Of a stretch of DNA of 64,000 nt, positions 11,573 to 20,672 are shown piece after piece (within the stretch, counting starts at the first letter, position 1; each line of letters starts with the position of its first letter). Below the pieces are notes generated by a model, which was not told where the DNA came from, ran no database searches, and saw only the letters and a list, made by a program, of their open reading frames with translations. The translations under genes were made by a program, and so were the position numbers. This stretch comes from Nemertoderma westbladi. Lineage: Eukaryota > Xenacoelomorpha > Nemertodermatida > Nemertodermatidae. The DNA lies in assembly GCA_032718475.1 (NCBI GenBank), contig JAUCBJ010001029.1:1-64000 (forward strand). Reading direction: 5' to 3'.

Positions 11573-12528
11573 TTAACTAGTGCACAGGAAATTCAGGATG
11601 TCATCCAGATCAACGGCATTAAAATTAGAAACTTCTAGGTTATTGAATTTGCATTCCAAAATTTCTTTAACAAAATTAACTTTATATAAATCTACAACAA
11701 CAGGTGTGTAACGTAGATAGGATACTTGCTTAGTTGAAACTGTTCGTAAATCAAAGTGATTACACGCGTTACCAATAGATCTAAAGTTTCGACCACTTCG
11801 AGTTCTACAATCAAAAAGTGTCAGTTCTCCTAAGAAACGGATGCAAGGTTTGAACGAATTAAGTAAACTATGAGCAAAAGTGACGAACCTTGATTGTAAC
11901 ATTATAGAAGGGTGTTTAAATGGCACTAAACCTTCCACTATGTATCTATGTGTATTAAACGGGAGATTAAAAAGTAGTCTGACATTAATATTCCAAAATC
12001 CGCATTGATATCACCAACAAGTAATATATCAGATAAATCAGATGACGTTATAAGATATTTAATATCATTAATCAATGTAAGTAGCTCGTCGGATACATTG
12101 TTACCTCTGTTGTCCACAGGAAAATAAGAATTAATGATTAATATTTGTTTAGATCCCGGCATATTTATTCGAATAGCCTGTAACCTAGAGTTTGTAACCT
12201 TAACATGGGATATATATTTTTGAATATGCTTTTTAAATATAAAACAAAGGCCGCCGGATGGTCTACCAGCGCGTATAACATTATCTGGATAAGTAGCTGG
12301 TTGTAATATGCACTGATAATCTGAGAAAAACTGTTTAAAGCGGTATGAATTATCATGCAAGACAAAATGCTCTTGCAAACATACTATATCACTTCCCATT
12401 AATAAAACTTTAATAAATTCGACCTTATCTGGTGATAAGCCTGTGCTGTTAAAAGACGTTACAGAAATGATACTTGAGTCTAACGTATCGCAGGGGGTAA
12501 TAAAAATAGAGTTTGTGGGAGTAGCCAT
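11573..12528 (-). pseudogene. LINE ORF2 relic: endonuclease start joined to C-terminal tail
   Basis: The 12528-11938 frame starts with a short leader and then SVTSFNSTGL, VCLQEHF, GRPSGGLCFIFKK and LLVGDINADF. These are the N, Q/E and GDxN landmarks of the APE-type endonuclease that opens ORF2 of CR1/L2/Jockey-group elements. Coding ends shortly after the GDIN motif. The adjacent frame (11938-11573) carries SRFVTFAHSLLNSFKPCIRF, TLFDCRTRSGRNFRSIG and a stop, which resembles the extreme C-terminus of such ORF2 proteins. No YADD-type polymerase motif exists between them, so this is a deletion derivative without polymerase. Confidence 0.7.
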
Positions 12529-12607
12529 TGTAAAAATAATTAGAAATATATAACATAATTATAAAAAAAAAAATAAACAATTGCAGAATATATACATATG
12601 TAACAAG

Positions 12608-13132
12608 TTATTTCGCTAAACCATCATCCGGCTCTCGATAATTCCGATTATACCGCGAATACCTCCACGGACGAACACATACTCCGGAAGGCCATGTTTC
12701 CGGTGCAAGCGCCTTCTGATAGTAATCTTGAGGGATCGAAATCTTATAGCTGTTCGACCTGTTGTCATGATGTGATTTTCTCTCAATATCGTCCACCGTA
12801 ATGGAGATTCCGCTATCCGCTAGATCCTCAACAAGGTCTGCTGGGGTAACCGACTTGTGGAGTCGAAAAACAAAGACATGCGCCGGGGCCGCCCGAGTTT
12901 TACGTGACGAACAGGATTTGGTGGCCATTCCACCTGTACCGACCACATGTCGCCGCGGTTTACGTTCCGGAACCCGAATAAATCCATCCGCGTCTGTCTG
13001 TCTGGGTACCGGTATATGACGGACGTCTGTGTCTGGTGTACCTGGAACGGGGGTCACAACGCCATTATCTCCAGTAGATCGGTATCTTCGGCGTTTCAAA
13101 CTTCCTTGCCCATCGGCTCCAACTCCCGTCAT
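12608..13132 (-). CDS. LINE ORF1-type nucleic-acid-binding protein
   Basis: A 174-codon frame runs from an ATG at 13132 to TAG at 12608 on the minus strand. It begins with a Gly/Arg/Pro-rich segment containing KRRRYRS, then a basic stretch RKPRRHVVGTGG. From about residue 85 it has a folded region: HVFVFRLHKSVTPADLVEDL, then ITVDDIERK, YKISIPQDYY and WPSGVCVRPWRY. This layout resembles the RRM-like ORF1 proteins of CR1-like elements, with a conserved WP-GV-VRP-- ending. It lies 80 bp before the ORF2 relic on the same strand, as expected for ORF1. It is intact, but its partner ORF2 is not. Confidence 0.65.
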   Translation of the reverse strand: MTGVGADGQGSLKRRRYRSTGDNGVVTPVPGTPDTDVRHIPVPRQTDADGFIRVPERKPRRHVVGTGGMATKSCSSRKTRAAPAHVFVFRLHKSVTPADLVEDLADSGISITVDDIERKSHHDNRSNSYKISIPQDYYQKALAPETWPSGVCVRPWRYSRYNRNYREPDDGLAK

Positions 13133-13195
13133 TGGCGGCTTAGAAAGTGGGAAGAGTTTTGGAGTTTATTGCGTCCAGTTTCCCCCCCTATCTGA

Positions 13196-13512
13196 ATATT
13201 GGAGGTGTCTCATTGGTTCCCCCAAGCTTGACACTAGAACAAAGCCGCCTCTGCTTTGCAGGACATTGCTTTCGCCGTGAGGACCAGCCAGTGCATAATC
13301 TTGTACTTTGGCAGCCTCATGGAGTGAATAAGCATGGTGGACAGCCCATGACTTTCTTGAGACGCATCTTAAAGGACACTGGCCTTGAAGATGCGGATGA
13401 TCTAGCAAATGTCATGGGTGATAGGGAGTTGTGGCAGTGCAATTTTGTTGACAAGCCGGCACAGCATTCTTAAAAATGCAGCTGCAATGCAGCATGCCGA
13501 TCCTAGTAGTAG
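13196..13512 (+). mobile_element. 5'-truncated RTE-like insert with (TAG)n end
   Basis: It starts abruptly at ATTGGAGGTGTC and carries the same terminal coding stretch as the element at 1890 (frame 13147-13473, RLCFAGHCFRRED to a stop). It ends AATGCAGCTGCAATGCAGC, then GATCCTAGTAGTAGT. It is nearly identical to the copy at 14999-15253 where they overlap, but the two have different 5' start points. This is typical of independent target-primed insertions. No clear target-site duplication was seen. Confidence 0.8.
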
Positions 13513-13785
13513 TACTGAGCCTTCATTATTGTAGATCATTACGCCGTAGCTGTGAATAGCATTGACAGTATGTAACCATTCAGCATTAGCTACCTCAGTA
13601 GTTAGTTCTACCAGTTTCCATAACGTATCCAATGAACCGGGTTCTCCACGCGCTATCCTTATAGATTCATAACCAGGCATTTCACGTATATTCGCGTTTG
13701 GTTCGACATATCTCAAATCATCTTCAATGAAAACTACATCCAGGTTCCAGTGAACGAGGCGACGGTAATCCATAAATGTTTCCAA
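13513..13785 (-). pseudogene. Unidentified coding remnant, cut by RTE-like insert
   Basis: The minus frame from 13785 reads METFMDYRRLVHWNLDVVF, then RYVEPNANIREMPGY, and ends its own sequence with GVMIYNNEG before running into antisense RTE-like DNA at 13512. It overlaps the preceding frame (14267-13734) and probably continues the same protein after a frame change. The segment WLHTVNAIHSYGVMIYNNEG loosely resembles FRQSVYRSRCLIYDNEG in the third ORF of the BEL/Pao element at 60198. That suggests, weakly, a related retroelement protein. Confidence 0.4.
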
Positions 13786-14267
13786 GTTAAAGGGTGGACG
13801 CGAACTTGCTTCATCGTTACTATATTATAAGGTTTTTTGAATGAGTTTAATTTCACCAAATAATCTAAATGTTGATGTAAAGACTCCAATTCCACGAGGT
13901 CCAACGGATTCACCAATGGTAAAAATCGCATGTCCCATCCAGGGTGTTCAGGTTGTATAACATAGTGTTGCTTGAGCATCACAAACCGAGGATGGTCTTT
14001 GATTCCGTAGAAGGGATAATGCAAGTGGCGACGTGCTACATTTATACCGTGGACCCTTTCTCGAATCACGTCGGCGTGAGTACGGGAGGGGGGAACTAGT
14101 TCACCATCCACATGTAATGGTTCCAACGTGGGTGTCTTTAAAATAGGAACATCGGCAATAGCGCAAGTAGTTTCAGAAGGTTCGCCAAATATATATGGTT
14201 GCTTGGTACTGAAAACTTTATGCTGCATGGAAAGGTGTACGTAACGTTTTGGTTGAAAGCCTTCCAT
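13734..14267 (-). pseudogene. Unidentified 177-codon frame, starts in TAATG overlap
   Basis: The frame begins MEGFQPKRYVHLSMQHKVF and includes VHGINVARRHLHYPFYGIKD, HPGWDMRFLPLVNPLDLVE and LESLHQHLDYLVKLNSF. Its ATG overlaps the stop codon of the upstream frame as TAATG at 14269-14265. Composition is that of a real coding sequence (no repeats, mixed residues), but no family was recognised. It has no zinc knuckle, RT, protease or integrase motif. It lies in the same direction as the neighbouring frames and is probably part of one multi-ORF element. Confidence 0.45.
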
Positions 14268-14707
14268 TAAAGACTGTACATAAGGTAAACGGTGAGATCA
14301 GCATCCTCCAACGCTATTGCTTCTTCCTTGCGTCGCTCCTTTTCTCTGGCTTCTGCTTGGAGGTTGGAGAGGAATTCCGAGAAGGATTGCAGGTCTCCTT
14401 CGGTGATACGAGTTCTCAAGGTATTGATCTCCGGCTGCAACAAAACGTTGTCCATGGCTTCCAACAAGGCGAGTTCCATTAATAATGTACCAGATGGAGT
14501 TGTAGATAAGTGTGCATGGATACCAGCCAAGCTGGACGACATTATCAAATGAGTAGTTTCCTCGCGGAGGGGTATGACCACACCTGGTCTCAATAAATCA
14601 CCTGGCGTCACGGCTCGGGATATCCCGACTCCTCTCCCAAGTCCAGGTGGAACTAGAGGGGCTATCACCGGTTCCTCTCGAGGGATTAACTGTTCAGGTA
14701 GAATCAT
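14267..14707 (-). pseudogene. Unidentified 146-codon frame with coiled-coil C-terminus
   Basis: The frame starts MILPEQLIPREEPVIAPLVP and ends in the helical, charged stretch LQAEAREKERRKEEAIALED followed by ADLTVYLMYSL and TAA. The middle (LLMELALLEAMDNVLLQPE) is also helical. A Pro/Gly-rich N-terminus with a helical charged C-terminus could fit a gag-like or structural retroelement protein, but no conserved motif identifies it. Directly upstream on the same strand is a shorter frame (14974-14771) with CPKHSYTHFTYGGYELDLF, likely part of the same broken gene. Confidence 0.45.
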
Positions 14708-14770
14708 ATCTCGGTACTCAGAGTAGTCTTCATCTCGAGGGCCGAAATTCTGGGGAAGGACTGGGGATGG

Positions 14771-14974
14771 TTAAACCTTCGGTGCCGGGGGTTGTACTGA
14801 AAACCGTAGGACATCAATGGGTAAACACTCAATTTTACGCAACCTCTTCAGAGCTCTTTCATTCACGCCAAATAAATCTAGCTCATATCCTCCATACGTG
14901 AAATGCGTGTAACTATGTTTGGGGCAGCGTTCACGGGGTGATTCCCGGTCGACCCCATTGCACATGGTCATCAT
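14771..14974 (-). pseudogene. Short frame upstream of the unidentified cluster
   Basis: It contains CPKHSYTHFTYGGYELDLF and then NERALKRLRKIECLPIDVL. It is in the same direction as the 14707-14267 frame, separated by a frame break. Its 5' side runs into plus-strand RTE-like DNA at 14999, so the original start is lost. Confidence 0.35.
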
Positions 14975-14998
14975 GGTTTACTTATGGGTTACTTGTTG

Positions 14999-15253
14999 CA
15001 GGACATTGCTTTCGCCGTGAGGACCAGCCAGTGCATAATCTTGTACTTTGGCAGCCTCATGGAGTGAATAAGCATGGTGGACAGCCCATGACTTTCTTGA
15101 GACGCATCTTAAAGGACACTGGCCTTAAAGATGCGGATGATCTAGCAAATGTCATGGGTGATAGGGAGTTGTGGCGGTGCAATTTTGTTGACAAGCCGGC
15201 ACAGCATTCTTAAAAATGCAGCTGCAATGCAGCATGCCGATCCTAGTAGTAGT
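14999..15253 (+). mobile_element. Second 5'-truncated RTE-like insert with (TAG)n end
   Basis: It begins AGGACATTGCTTTCGCCGTG and runs to GATCCTAGTAGTAGT. By eye it differs from 13259-13512 at only about two positions. Both copies share the 3' end but not the 5' end, so they are separate truncated insertions of a recently active source rather than a duplication of the whole segment. Confidence 0.8.
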
Positions 15254-16019
15254 GTTGGTTGGGATGAGGACATTCATTACAGTAATACCATAATCTAAAG
15301 TCCTGGCAACTCACATGTGGAGATCGAGAACAATATAATAACCATATTATCATTATCACAAATTGAAATGCAACTTATTATTATTAACACAAAGATTTGA
15401 TTGTATATACTGTATTTCATTGTGGGCGAATACTGTATAAACCGTTGCGTTACTGCAGCAGTACCGCAGCGGAACCACTGCGTTACCGCAATGGCACCAC
15501 AACGGTATCATTGGGTGTGAACGGGCTCCGGGTAGTTTACCGCTGGCTTACCGCTTCAATACCGCAAGACTAACCATTGGGACCAAACTACCTGTCAACA
15601 GGTAGTTTACCGCTCATGCACCGTTGGATGTGAACGGGCCTCAAGATGAAGTAGTAGTAGGGGGATTACTGTAGATGGAGGGCCTAAGTTAGGTTGTTAA
15701 CTGTTTAAAGGAGGACCACAACAGAGTAATTAGTTACCAGTATGGTATACCCTAGGGCTAAATATGGCGAGCTGAAAGTCCATGGCGAAGTGGTAGCCGG
15801 GGCAGTGCCAACAATGACGTCATTTAGTAAGTAATATATAAAACTTTTTATTGGTAATTCTAAAAATAGAAATCAATTTATAAATTAAATAAGTAATACA
15901 ATAAAATAAAATAAAAGTAATACAATTAATTAATTTAAAATTAAATACAAATAAATAAATTCCCATTAATAAAAGGGAAGAGGTATCACTAATGACACCC
16001 TTTGTACTGCTTTGCGAAA
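15254..16019. other. Non-coding DNA with a short palindrome cluster
   Basis: Between 15450 and 15640 the sequence is rich in ACCGC/GCGGT words. GGTAGTTTACCGCT occurs at 15531 and 15601, and GTGAACGGGC ends two near-identical 15-16-mers (15511 and 15624). AAACTACCTGT (15585-15595) and ACAGGTAGTTT (15598-15608) form a perfect 11-bp inverted repeat with a 2-base gap. The structure resembles a small MITE-like element, but its ends were not found. 15640-16019 is AT-rich without features. Confidence 0.45.
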
Positions 16020-16270
16020 GTTAGACAACACTGATGACCCATTGGGTTTCAGGGCGCTAATCAGTCTGATTAATTAGGATAATCAATTAAACCCTAATTA
16101 GGAGTCATAAGACATCTATTAGGGATTAAATGTGCTAATTAATTGATGACACCTGTCAATTGGGGTCTAATTAGCCTAATTGGGAGGTGTCACCTCCATA
16201 GACAGTCTGGTGCCAATGACACCAAATGACACCCATGGGGTGATAAATGGGTATCATATGACATCCAATG
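16020..16270. repeat. Cluster of TGACACC/GGTGTCA and TAATTAG words
   Basis: Within 250 bp the word TGACAC or its complement appears about eight times. The perfect stem GGAGGTG-T-CACCTCC sits at 16183-16197. Homeodomain-like TAATTA/CTAATTAG words occur in the first half. No ORF crosses it. It may be a regulatory cluster upstream of NIF3L1 or a decayed inverted repeat. Confidence 0.35.
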
Positions 16271-17007
16271 GGTGTCAGTGAGGTCTAACTGTCGCAAAGC
16301 CGTGCAAGACTATACTACTGACACAGCTGTTTTTTGGCGTATGGAAAGTATTTTCGGAAATACAAATAAGATGGTGAAAACCGTGAGTGGCCCTACAGAT
16401 CGCATGTCTGTTTCGGCGCCCTGGAAGTTTCCAATTCCAGTCTCCAACAACAAACAACATACGCCCGCGTTTGCTTGAATAGCTAATACATAAAGTTATA
16501 CTTATAACTTATATTGTACGGTATATGAACGCCCGTGTGGTGTGAATAATACCACGTTTTGACTTTTCGGTCCAAATTTTATTTCAATTTTATATTTATG
16601 ATGGATTTGTATTTTTTAATTTCTCCTTGCGCGAATTTTGAGCTAACGGGGGGGGGGGGGGGGGGGGGGGGGTGCGCTTTTTTCGGCTGGCGCGGAGCGA
16701 ATTAATAAATTTATAACTTCCACCCCGAGCATAGGATAAGTAAGTATTTACAACTACCGGCACCGGAAGAAGGTGGAAGGCCATATAACGCAAGCTGTTT
16801 GCTGTTATCATTGCCCGCCAATGACTTTTAAAGTATAGCTTTTGGTGTTAAACTTGCTACTTCCAAACTCGCCAAGGGCGTAGGATCGCAGCAGTTGTTT
16901 CCGTTAATTTCATACAAGAAACAGAGACAGCCGCTGCGTGAAGAACCCTCTGGTCTTGTACCGGTACCGGTAGCGCCAGGTATTACCACTCACGCGGATC
17001 TTGCGAG
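16271..17007. other. Upstream region of NIF3L1 with a 25-G run
   Basis: A run of 25 G lies at 16648-16672, followed by GCGAATTAATAAATTTATAA, which recalls the poly(G)-associated repeat family (CGAATTAATA). Repeated ACCGGTACCGGTA words occur at about 16958-16972. No TATA box at a meaningful distance was identified. Short open frames near 16272-16478 exist on both strands and are not supported as genes. Confidence 0.35.
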
Positions 17008-20000
17008 ATGAATCTTAAGGATGCGGTTAAATCTCTGGAGGATTTGTTTCCAGTAGCATAGCGGCGGACTGGGATAACGTGGGATTAATTTTTGAACCGA
17101 GCCCTCCCCACACGGTAAAACGAATCCTATTAACCAACGACCTAACGGAGCAGGTTCTTGTGGAGGCGATCACAAAACGGGTAAACCTGGTGTACGCCTA
17201 TCATCCGCCCCTTTTTAAACCGATTAAACGTCTAACTCAACAGTCGCCAGCAACGCATTGCTGTAGCGGCTTTGGAGAACCGAATCGCTGTCTACAGCCC
17301 TCACACCAGTCTGGATGCGAGTATTGATGGCGTTAACGACTGGCTCGTTGCCTGTCTCGGTACGTAAACAATACTCCACCGGTACGTACGGTAGCCTACC
17401 GTGTACCGTAAGTAACAAAAACTACCGGTAACGGGCACGTCAGCACGTCCCACCGATACCGTACCGTAAGTCATAAGTCTATTATTGTTAATTTAACTAT
17501 TTACATCATGGTGTGAAAAGTAGCACTTTTCAGCTTTATGACATCAGGACATTGTGTATTTGTGCTGAGCGAGCGCAGCGTGGGGGGTTTACATAAATAA
17601 ATATACTAGTCAGTCATACTACTACTACTACATCGAGCGAACTCGGACAATGGAAATGAGATCCTTCCAGGCTTCCCGATTCTCCGTAGTCTGATAGTTG
17701 TCGCAATGTCGTTTCTCCCAAGTTCAGTATCCCTCGGACAATGGAAATGAGATCCTTCCAGGCTTCCCGATTCTCCATAGTCTGATAGTTGTCGCAATGT
17801 CGTTTCTCCCAAGTTCAGTATCCCTTTCAAGTTGATCAATAGGCCTATATGTTATGGCCGGTAGATCTGGTATGACCTCGTCTTTACTTCGCCAGCAGTG
17901 CCCACTGAATCTTAATGATGAATGAATCTTGATACAGGTGGTATTGTACCATAAAGCTCGGCGTTTTGTCATGTGTTGTATCCAGCTGATGTTTATGGCT
18001 GCCCTCAGAAGTCTTGTGTAGCAACCATCAATTCGTTGTTTCAAGTGATTTAGTCAGTGTCCAGGTCTCACCCCCGTATAAAAATACACTTTCCACTGTG
18101 GCTCGAAAGAACTTAGTCTTCAGGTGCCTGGAGAGATCTGATTTCCAGATGGTATCCATTTTTGATAGAGCTACCCAAGCCTTTGCTTTCCTAACTTCTA
18201 TGTCCTTTTTGCTACTCTCTATCCATGATCCTAGGTCCTCGAAGTCGTCGACCAGTCAGTCATAAAACGATGAATAGCGCCCTTTTCATATCATAAAATG
18301 ATCGCCCTTTTCGTAAAATGATATACGTAATTTTATTACATTATGTCAACTTATTTTTGCCTATCCCCGAAACGCAGAAAAGTACAACTTTGCAGCGTTA
18401 CGTTTTATAGGACGGGACGCTGCAAAGTAATAACCAACTTAGGTCTTGAGTATTAATTTTTATTTGTGCGTTTGTTGACTCGTTCTAGTTGAATAATTTC
18501 AACCGTGACACACTTATATATTCTGTTAGATTCAACTTTTAGATTTTAAACTCATTTTAAAATCTAAATATTTTTTGTCAACTAAATAATTTATTTTAAT
18601 TAAAGGCCATATTTGTTACTGTTGGTGCTATAGACGAGATTTTACTAAGAAATTAATGAATTAATAATAATATTTTTTATTTTTTTAAGTTATTTTTTGC
18701 AGTCCACCAAATCGATCAATGCAATTCGAATGATTCGTAGAGATAATATAATTTTTTTAGTGAAATACTTTATGTAAAAAAAGGTGGCGTATCTTATGTT
18801 TAGTATATATTATTATATCGCAGATCCGGTGAGCTCTAAACCCTTAGCCCAATTGAAGGATGACTCATATTCCCTGAATATCAGGGTTGAGTCCCTGTTA
18901 CCAGACGGACCGTTAGCTGCCGACGGGTTGGCTGATGAACTATCGAAAATGGAATTCGTTGACGATATTTTAATATTTCCAGTTTCAAGTGTTTCAAAAG
19001 ATTCCGGTATGTAAAGCTAATAGCATATTGATATAAAACCAACTATTTATTTATGGTTATAAAAAAGCGCTTTATTTCCCGTCTAGCCTGAGCTGTTTAA
19101 TTTGTTGGCGTTGTTGGCGAGTTAGGCGATTACAATGTCAGGGCCAAGAGGAAGTAAAGCACTTTTGGTTTGTAATTTTATCCATAAATAGCCTTTCCAC
19201 GTTTTGCCTGATTTTGCTCGATCTGTTCTGCCTTTATAACTGCTTTTTTTTTTATTTAATGAGTAACTTCACTTCTAATGTTCTCTTATCGTTTCTCAGA
19301 TGAATGTGATGGTCTTCTGAAACGCGTTTCTGTGCGAACATCTAGAACGCACAAGGAAGACGTGTTGAGTTCCATGTATAATTACGAGCCGACATCTGTA
19401 GAATGTTATACATTAGACAAGGTATGTTGTGTACCTATACATACAGTGTACACTACATACAGACCATGTACAAGTACAGTGTCTATGTGCACCTGTACAT
19501 TGCCGCCAATGTACAGGTGCACACAGACGTGTACAGTCTACACGCACACAGTCCATTGTAGATATTGGACTCGAACATCGATATTGTTAAACTCATCCTC
19601 GATCAAGTTCTTGACATTTCGATTGTAATATTTGTTTCTATTGCAAAATTAGACTCATTTTAGACTAATATTATTGGTAACCTTTCGGTTACCAATTGGT
19701 AACCATTCGGTCATTAAGTTGATGTTAACCTTTAATTTGTATAGAATAAACAAGTAAAAGTCTGTGAACGCGGGAAATACGAAACACGAGAGGCAACCCG
19801 AAGGCTCCTCTCTCATGGCTGTTACCTATAAGGCAGGGAGGACACCACACTAACTCCCAGGGTTGAACACTATCCATCCCTTTCTTTAATCCCCGCTCGG
19901 TTGTATTTTCTGTAAATAATGTTATCAAACATCTTTAACTTTATATTATGAATTAATTCGCTACAATAAATGTTCCCTGTTTAGCCACTACGTTACGGGT

Positions 20001-20171
20001 ATGGTTGTGGGCGACTCTGTGTTCTACCAGACAATGTAATTATTGCCGAGATTATTTCCAAAGTAAAACAGCATTTGAAACTGAATTGCGTTCGGCTGGC
20101 TCTGGGCAACGGCTGCACATTGGGTTAGTTATTGGATTAATTACCTAATCCAAAGCAATAATGTATTTATT

Positions 20172-20203
<32 letters not shown>

Positions 20204-20672
20204 CTTTCGACACAATCAAAATTCATCCCTCTTTAAGGGAAAATCGACGCAAATAACAACTGATTACTCCCATAAATAAAACTGTATCATGTTCGATTGA
20301 CTTTAGTTTATTGTTTTGGTTCGACTAACGTGCCACTATAACCTGCTCCTTCCCCCCCCCCCCCCCCTGTCTCATTTGACATCGTCTTTCTGCTTTGTAG
20401 ATTCAGCTGTTGGAACTGTTGCAGCTTGTGCTGGTGCCGGCTCCTCGTTGTTATCTGGTTGCCATGCCGACCTGTATCTCACGGGGGAGATGAGTCATCA
20501 CGATATATTAGACGCCACCTCGCGGGGAATTAGTGTACTGCTTTGCGAGCACAGCAACACGGAGCGTGGATTCTTGGACGTGCTGAAACTTCGATTAGAA
20601 ACTGAACGAATTCTACCAGGTGTAGAAATACTTGTGGCTCAAACCGACAAGGACCCAGTTGATATTGTCTGA
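17008..20672 (+). CDS. NIF3L1: NIF3L1, NIF3/DUF34 family protein, five exons
   Basis: Five exons give a clear NIF3-like protein: 17008-17359, 18824-19006, 19300-19421, 19985-20123 and 20401-20672, all with GT-AG borders and compatible phases. Exon 1 has WDNVGLIFEPSPPHTVKRIL, TNDLTE and YHPPLFKPIKR. The later part of exon 1 has ALENRIAVYSPHTSLDA. Exon 4 has GYGCGRLCVLPD and exon 5 has HADLYLTGEMSHHD and LLCEHSNTERGFLD. These are the metal-binding core motifs of the NIF3 family (dinuclear metal site built from H, D and E residues, including the HH of MSHHD and E of CEHSNTE). The family's cellular role is uncertain; an older annotation calls it GTP cyclohydrolase type 2 homologue. The start ATG at 17008 matches the usual N-terminus. 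Two frame breaks interrupt exon 1, near 17055 and near 17237. They are either sequencing indels or true lesions; the other four exons are intact. Introns 1, 3 and 4 carry a retroelement, a hairpin and a poly(G) repeat. Confidence 0.9.
17608..18264 (-). mobile_element. RTE-like insert in NIF3L1 intron 1 with 11-bp TSD
   Basis: AGTCAGTCATA occurs at 17608-17618 and again at 18254-18264, and the insert between them reads on the minus strand. It shows LGSWIESSKKDIEVRKAKAW, ATVESVFLYGGETWTLT, then RLLRAAINISWIQHMT, LRFSGHCWRSKDEV and a 3' (TAG)n end abutting the left duplication. These are the same landmarks as the other RTE-like copies, from a diverged subfamily. A 90-bp stretch near the 3' end is tandemly duplicated (starting at 17643 and 17733). 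Frames are broken, so it is a dead 5'-truncated copy. Confidence 0.85.
18265..18823. other. Remainder of NIF3L1 intron 1
   Basis: AT-rich intron sequence with T-runs towards the acceptor at 18821-18823. No further element was recognised. Confidence 0.5.
19465..19540 (+). other. Strong hairpin in NIF3L1 intron 3
   Basis: TGTGCACCTGTACATT (19486-19501) and AATGTACAGGTGCACA (19508-19523) form a perfect 16-bp stem with the 6-base loop GCCGCC. Beyond the stem, imperfect pairing (GTACAGTGTC against GACGTGTAC) extends the arms to about 27 bases. The region is built of TGTACA/GTGCAC words, so it may be a local inverted duplication or a precursor-like RNA structure. Confidence 0.7.
20176..20367 (-). 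repeat. Poly(G)-associated repeat, copy B, in NIF3L1 intron 4
   Basis: A run of 28 G (20176-20203) and a run of 16 C (20352-20367) bracket a reverse-complement copy of the family seen at 11143 and 27898. On the minus strand it has AAGGAGCAGGTTATAG, AATAAACTAAA, GGGAGTAATCAGTTGTTATT, GCGTCGATTTTCCC and AGGGATGAATTTTG. It occupies most of the 277-bp intron, and its C run lies 33 bp before the splice acceptor. Confidence 0.8.

Larger units (their letters stand above)
11540..13195 (-). mobile_element. Internally deleted CR1-like LINE
   Basis: Read on the minus strand, three coding parts follow in order: an ORF1-type protein (13132-12608), the start of ORF2 with the AP-type endonuclease (12528 to about 11960) and the C-terminal tail of ORF2 (11938-11573). 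The reverse transcriptase domain that should lie between endonuclease and tail is missing, a loss of more than 1.5 kb compared with CR1-like elements. The 5' side touches an RTE-like insert at 13196. A short stretch just upstream of ORF1 (13163-13194, TTGCGTCCAGTTTCC) also occurs at 28115 next to the poly(G) repeat. The element ends are not defined precisely. Confidence 0.75.

Noticed and set aside
13196-15253. The two RTE-like copies as LTRs of an element containing 13513-14998
   Set aside because: They share the 3' end but have different 5' starts and contain RT C-terminal coding; this is the pattern of two separate 5'-truncated insertions.
16272-16478. 68-codon ORF as a gene
   Set aside because: Short, no recognisable motif, no splice context, and an equally open frame on the opposite strand.
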